The position numbers were made by a program, and so were the translations under genes. From an uncultured Ruminococcus sp. (GTDB lineage Bacteria; Bacillota; Clostridia; Oscillospirales; Ruminococcaceae), in the NCBI GenBank assembly GCA_900538575.1, contig UPZA01000004.1, forward strand, positions 62,001 to 126,000: a DNA stretch of 64,000 nt, read 5' to 3'. The notes beneath the pieces are model-generated. The model did not search any database and was not told the DNA's origin. It saw only the letters and a list, made by a program, of their open reading frames with translations. This document shows, piece after piece, positions 61,064 to 64,000 of the stretch (the first letter of the stretch is position 1; each line of letters starts with the position of its first letter).

Positions 61064-62074
61064 TCAAATTACTTTGACAGTAGCTCCCTTAATAAATTTT
61101 CCGTCTATAATAATCTGCCTGTCTTCCGGTGAAATTTCTTCTTTTCTTATTATTTTAAGGAGCAGCTCTGCTGCCGACTTACCGATCTGAGCTGTATTCT
61201 GTTCAAAGGTTGTCAGCGACGGCTTCATAATCTGAGTCATCTTGATACCGTCGTAACCGGCAATTGATAAATCCTCCGGAATAGATATACCTGCCTCTTC
61301 AGCCGCGTTAATCGCGCCGATTGAAGAAAAATCATCCGGAATAATAATAAACGAAGGTCTGTCATAAAGCTTCAGCATATCGGACGTCAATTTATATATA
61401 TATTCCGCATCGTGATATTTGCCCTGACGCAAATAATCAGGCTGCACTTGCATGCCGAGCCTTTTCATTGTGTCAAGATATGAATTTAAACGAATTGTAG
61501 TAACCTGCGAGCTTTCTCCATATATGTAAGCTATTTTTCTGTGCCCGCAGCTATAAGCGTATTCAACAATTTTTCTTATTCCTGTAACATTATCAGAGGA
61601 AACCGAACAAACGGCGTCAGACCGATAATCTATAGTTACAAGCGGCAAACTGCTTTTAAAAAGCTCCGTTATCTCATTGTCATAAAAATCCACACAGGCG
61701 GCAAGAACGCCGTCCACAGATCTATACATGCAATGTTCGTAATAAGACATTACGCTTCCGCCTATTTTTCCGCAGATAAAAGTTATATCATATCCGTTTT
61801 TCTCAACCTCTACCCTGAAACTGTCCAAAACAGCGGAAAAATAACTATGAGTCAAACCGCTATGCGCTTTATCCTGAAGAAGAACCCCGACGTTATAGGT
61901 TTTATTGGTCTTCAGTGCGCGAGCCTGTGAATTCGGAAAATATCCAAGCCTTTTTGCAGTATCGCAAACAAGCTTCTTTGTTGCACTGCTTACATCGCTG
62001 TGATTATTAAGAGCTTTGCTGACAGTAGCAATTGATACACCGCACTCCTCTGCGATAGTTTTAATCGAAACCAC
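61064..62074 (-). CDS. LacI-family transcriptional regulator
   Basis: A 336-residue regulator. It has an N-terminal HTH VSIKTIAEECGVSIATVSKALNNHSDVSS, the hinge, and a periplasmic-binding-like effector domain (NVGVLLQDKAHSGLTHSYFSAVLDSFRVEVEK..., IIIPDDFSSIGAINAAEEAGISIPEDLSIAGYDGIK). I prefer a GTG start because it gives the standard MVSIKxIA beginning and has AAAGG upstream; an ATG 42 nt earlier has no SD. It is followed by the sugar-binding protein gene, which it probably controls, and a palindrome with a central CG at its own promoter suggests autoregulation. Confidence 0.9.
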   Translation of the reverse strand: MVSIKTIAEECGVSIATVSKALNNHSDVSSATKKLVCDTAKRLGYFPNSQARALKTNKTYNVGVLLQDKAHSGLTHSYFSAVLDSFRVEVEKNGYDITFICGKIGGSVMSYYEHCMYRSVDGVLAACVDFYDNEITELFKSSLPLVTIDYRSDAVCSVSSDNVTGIRKIVEYAYSCGHRKIAYIYGESSQVTTIRLNSYLDTMKRLGMQVQPDYLRQGKYHDAEYIYKLTSDMLKLYDRPSFIIIPDDFSSIGAINAAEEAGISIPEDLSIAGYDGIKMTQIMKPSLTTFEQNTAQIGKSAAELLLKIIRKEEISPEDRQIIIDGKFIKGATVKVI

Positions 62075-62164
62075 TTTACCATCGCGCCTTTCACATAAAT
62101 TACACGCATTATGCACATTTTTAATTTTAAGCTGTCTGACTAAAAATCCAAAAAAATATTCAAA

Positions 62165-62176
62165 TGTTTCGTAACA
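62165..62176. promoter_or_regulatory. candidate LacI-family operator at the lacI-type promoter
   Basis: TGTTTCGTAACA is a near-perfect palindrome with the central CG typical of LacI-family operators, located just downstream of the -10 box, over the expected start point. Confidence 0.55.
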
Positions 62177-62178
62177 AT

Positions 62179-62207
62179 AATATACAATACTAAAAACAAA
62201 AAGTCAA
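62179..62207 (-). promoter_or_regulatory. sigma-A promoter of the LacI-type regulator
   Basis: TTGACT (62202-62207) and TATATT (62179-62184) with a 17-bp spacer on the minus strand. Confidence 0.75.
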
Positions 62208-62429
62208 TGCTTAATACCAATCCTTAATATTTTTTTAGCATTTTAAACAATTTTTATTCAATATTTTTGTTCAATATTTAAGATTTTTCTGTTTAAAATT
62301 CATATTATTACAAAACGGTAAAAATAAAAATCAGTTTAATTTTGATTAAAATTATCCTTTTTTGTCTGTTTTATACATCATATTCAAGTTTTCCTTTAAG
62401 GTTATTAATGTTTTTCACAAATAAATAGT
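62208..62429. other. AT-rich noncoding gap between the LacI-type gene and the HhH protein gene
   Basis: The rest of this intergenic region is very AT-rich. Apart from a short direct repeat (TTCAATATTT twice near 62258-62276) I see no gene, terminator of clear quality or known RNA. Confidence 0.5.
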
Positions 62430-63248
62430 CTAATTTATTTGATTATTATCAACATAAAAATAACTGATAATTTTTTTAAGCTTTGCTTCGCTCATTTCCT
62501 CTGCATAAAGAAGCTCATACGTATTGCTGAAATATTTTATGCTTGTCCGCAGGGAAATAATACTGTCAGCTGTTTTTTCGTCTATATCAGGTATCAGCAG
62601 AAGCTCTTCGCGTGTAACTGTGTTAAGATTAAATAGAAGCTCTCTGGTTTCGTTTTCAGTAGATAAAAGATTTTCCTGTGTGTTATCCTGGGAAGGCTCC
62701 GCAGTCTGAACTACAGGTTCATTATTAAAAACAGGATCCTGATAATTCTGTTCCGGCACATAGGGATCGATATCGGCAGGGTAAACAGGATTTTCTACAT
62801 ATATATGATCCTTGATATTAAAAAATGTCTTTTCGCCTATTCCGTTCACATTCATTATTTCCTCAATATTTTTAAACCCTCCGTTTATTATTCTGTAATT
62901 TATTATTTTTTCTGCCGTTACTTCTCCTATGCCGTCAAGCAGCATTAATTGTTCCATTCCGGCGCTGTTAATATCTATATATAGAAATTCAGTACGATCG
63001 GTTTCCGCCATACTTTCAGACAAGTCTTCCATAAACGTTTCGGAGGTATAAATTTCAGCGCCGACGGTTCCGGAAGTAGCTATAATGTTAGCTTCAGTTT
63101 CAGTAACAACGCTTCCGTCGGTTTCCCAAATATCGTACTCGCCGGTTATAACGGCTTTTTCCGTATTTTCTCTGGAAATAAAATACATACAGACCGCCGC
63201 AATAACCGTTCCAAAGGAACATAAATAAATTAAAATTTTACGATTCAT
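62430..63248 (-). CDS. ComEA-like helix-hairpin-helix protein with two HhH modules
   Basis: A 272-residue protein with one N-terminal membrane helix (~5-22), a linker rich in Thr/Glu, then two (HhH)2-type units. The first is INSAGMEQLMLLDGIGEVTAEKIINYRIINGGFKNIEEIMNVNGIGEKTFFNIKDHI (~97-154). The second, more diverged, is FNLNTVTREELLLIPDIDEKTADSIISLRTSIKYFSNTYELLYAEEMSEAKLKKII (~206-262). The first unit is a close match to the DNA-binding domain of ComEA. There is no SLBB domain, which usually precedes it in Firmicute ComEA. Possible DNA receptor for uptake, but it lies far from comEC. Membrane-anchored, outside facing if the topology holds. Confidence 0.75.
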   Translation of the reverse strand: MNRKILIYLCSFGTVIAAVCMYFISRENTEKAVITGEYDIWETDGSVVTETEANIIATSGTVGAEIYTSETFMEDLSESMAETDRTEFLYIDINSAGMEQLMLLDGIGEVTAEKIINYRIINGGFKNIEEIMNVNGIGEKTFFNIKDHIYVENPVYPADIDPYVPEQNYQDPVFNNEPVVQTAEPSQDNTQENLLSTENETRELLFNLNTVTREELLLIPDIDEKTADSIISLRTSIKYFSNTYELLYAEEMSEAKLKKIISYFYVDNNQIN

Positions 63249-63411
63249 ATTTTTCTCACAAAATTATGTTATGTTAAATTATGGAAATTAAATTTATATA
63301 TATATTTATAATATACATTATCCTTTGTAGTTTTTCAAGTATTTTTCACATTTTTCGACATATTTAATTAATTTATTTCATTCATGCTTTCTATAAGACG
63401 CCCTATTACGA

Positions 63412-63439
63412 TTGACTTTTTATAAATTTTCATTATAAT
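63412..63439 (+). promoter_or_regulatory. sigma-A promoter of the mscS-type gene
   Basis: TTGACT (63412-63417) and TATAAT (63434-63439), 16-bp spacer, on the plus strand, about 65 bp before the start codon. Confidence 0.7.
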
Positions 63440-63505
63440 AATATAATAAGTATAAATACAATAGGACGTGCCTGAATTATAATATAAGAAGAGAGGATTC
63501 AAAAA

Positions 63506-64000
63506 ATGATAACAACTTCTTTGATATCCGCGTCGGAAACCTCAACCGAGACGCAAACGGAAGTAACCAATGCAATAGAAGGGATAATCGCCAATGCCGT
63601 AAGCACAACCGCCAAAGAAACCGGACGGCTTAGTAAGCTTATCTCCGGCATTGCTGATAAAATCAAGGAGGCTTTGCCCTCGCTTATTTTCGCTGTTATA
63701 ATTTTTTTAATCGGACTGGCTCTTTCAAAAATCATACTTAGAATTTTTACAAGATGCCTTAACCGTGCAAATGTTGATATTACAGCCGTAGGCTTTCTCC
63801 GCTCCTTATTAAAGGTTCTGCTTTATACTATAGATTTTATAATAACTCTTTCCATTCTCAATATCCCGATGACCTCGATTATAGCGGTTATAAGCGCTGC
63901 CGGACTCGCTATCGGACTGGCTCTCCAAAACAGCCTGTCAAATCTTGCGGGAGGTTTTATAATTTTATTTTCAAAGCCGTTTAAGTCCGGCGACTATGTT
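63506..64000 (+). CDS. MscS-family mechanosensitive channel, N-terminal part (runs off the window)
   Basis: An open frame from ATG (GAGAGG SD upstream) to the window edge gives 165 residues: an N-terminal Thr/Glu-rich stretch, a first membrane helix (LPSLIFAVIIFLIGLALSKII), a second helix, and the pore-lining TM3 pattern AAGLAIGLALQNSLSNLAGGFIILF followed by KPFKSGDYV. This is the MscS signature (small-conductance mechanosensitive channel), which releases solutes on hypo-osmotic shock. The C-terminal beta domain lies outside the window. Confidence 0.92.
   Translation, partial: MITTSLISASETSTETQTEVTNAIEGIIANAVSTTAKETGRLSKLISGIADKIKEALPSLIFAVIIFLIGLALSKIILRIFTRCLNRANVDITAVGFLRSLLKVLLYTIDFIITLSILNIPMTSIIAVISAAGLAIGLALQNSLSNLAGGFIILFSKPFKSGDYV

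Noticed and set aside
63499..63735. Minus-strand frame of 78 residues at the right edge.
   Set aside because: It is the complement of the clear MscS channel gene on the plus strand.
1..64000. CRISPR arrays, insertion sequences, prophage or defence islands.
   Set aside because: No regularly spaced repeats, transposase, integrase or known defence gene was found; the region is mostly conserved housekeeping DNA.

Overview
The window looks like a chromosomal segment of a low-GC, anaerobic Clostridia-type Firmicute, most likely from the Ruminococcaceae/Oscillospiraceae. The grounds are AT-rich spacers, strong Gram-positive Shine-Dalgarno sites, sigma-A promoters with 16-17 bp spacers, a T-box alaS leader, an L-box (lysine riboswitch), a SpoVD-type PBP with PASTA domains, and a MurE carrying the DNPR signature of meso-diaminopimelate enzymes. 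The genus is inferred, not proven. I saw no IS element, prophage, CRISPR array or rRNA gene. Most of the window is housekeeping DNA.

Layout. From 1 to about 46.2 kb nearly everything is on the minus strand. (a) 1-14 kb, in transcription order: a TrmK-Nif3 fusion, an RlmA-type rRNA methyltransferase, RqcH/NFACT, 3-methyladenine glycosylase, YjbQ, a sirtuin, Dtd, a class B PBP, T-box-controlled alaS, a HIT protein, a phosphoribosyltransferase, ComEC and the first codons of a further gene. (b) 13.7-14.8 kb: two small Cys-rich proteins and an unusual leader that contains a degenerate tRNA-like structure. (c) 14.9-31.3 kb: the dcw division/cell-wall cluster (mraZ-rsmH-ftsL-spoVD-murE-murF-mraY-ftsW-murG-murA-ftsQ), then ftsZ, a DivIVA-like coiled-coil gene and an orphan fumarase beta subunit. 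(d) 31.5-36 kb: the str operon rpsL-rpsG-fusA-tuf. (e) 36-46.2 kb: rarA, glyA, several small membrane or hypothetical genes, a pentapeptide protein, mntP, tgt and queA.

From 46.2 to 57 kb the plus strand dominates: a lysine-riboswitch-controlled asd-dapA-dapB operon that makes the diaminopimelate used by MurE; a divergent two-gene module (XRE repressor / zinc-ribbon membrane protein) with two matching operators; and a complete pstSCAB-phoU-phoB-phoR phosphate operon whose PstS has its two halves in swapped order. From 57 to 64 kb come a GNAT gene, a sugar ABC importer without its ATPase, an autoregulated LacI-type repressor, a ComEA-like helix-hairpin-helix protein and the start of a MscS channel that runs off the edge.

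The observations most worth following are: the circularly permuted PstS; the tRNA-like element 24 nt upstream of a zinc-ribbon gene and behind a near-consensus promoter; the TrmK-Nif3 fusion that keeps an internal Shine-Dalgarno and start codon; the structured 313-nt spacer ending in an intrinsic terminator between ftsL and spoVD; the XRE/zinc-ribbon module; and a small membrane-protein gene apparently broken at a T6 tract. All were found by reading the sequence; no database or folding program was available.
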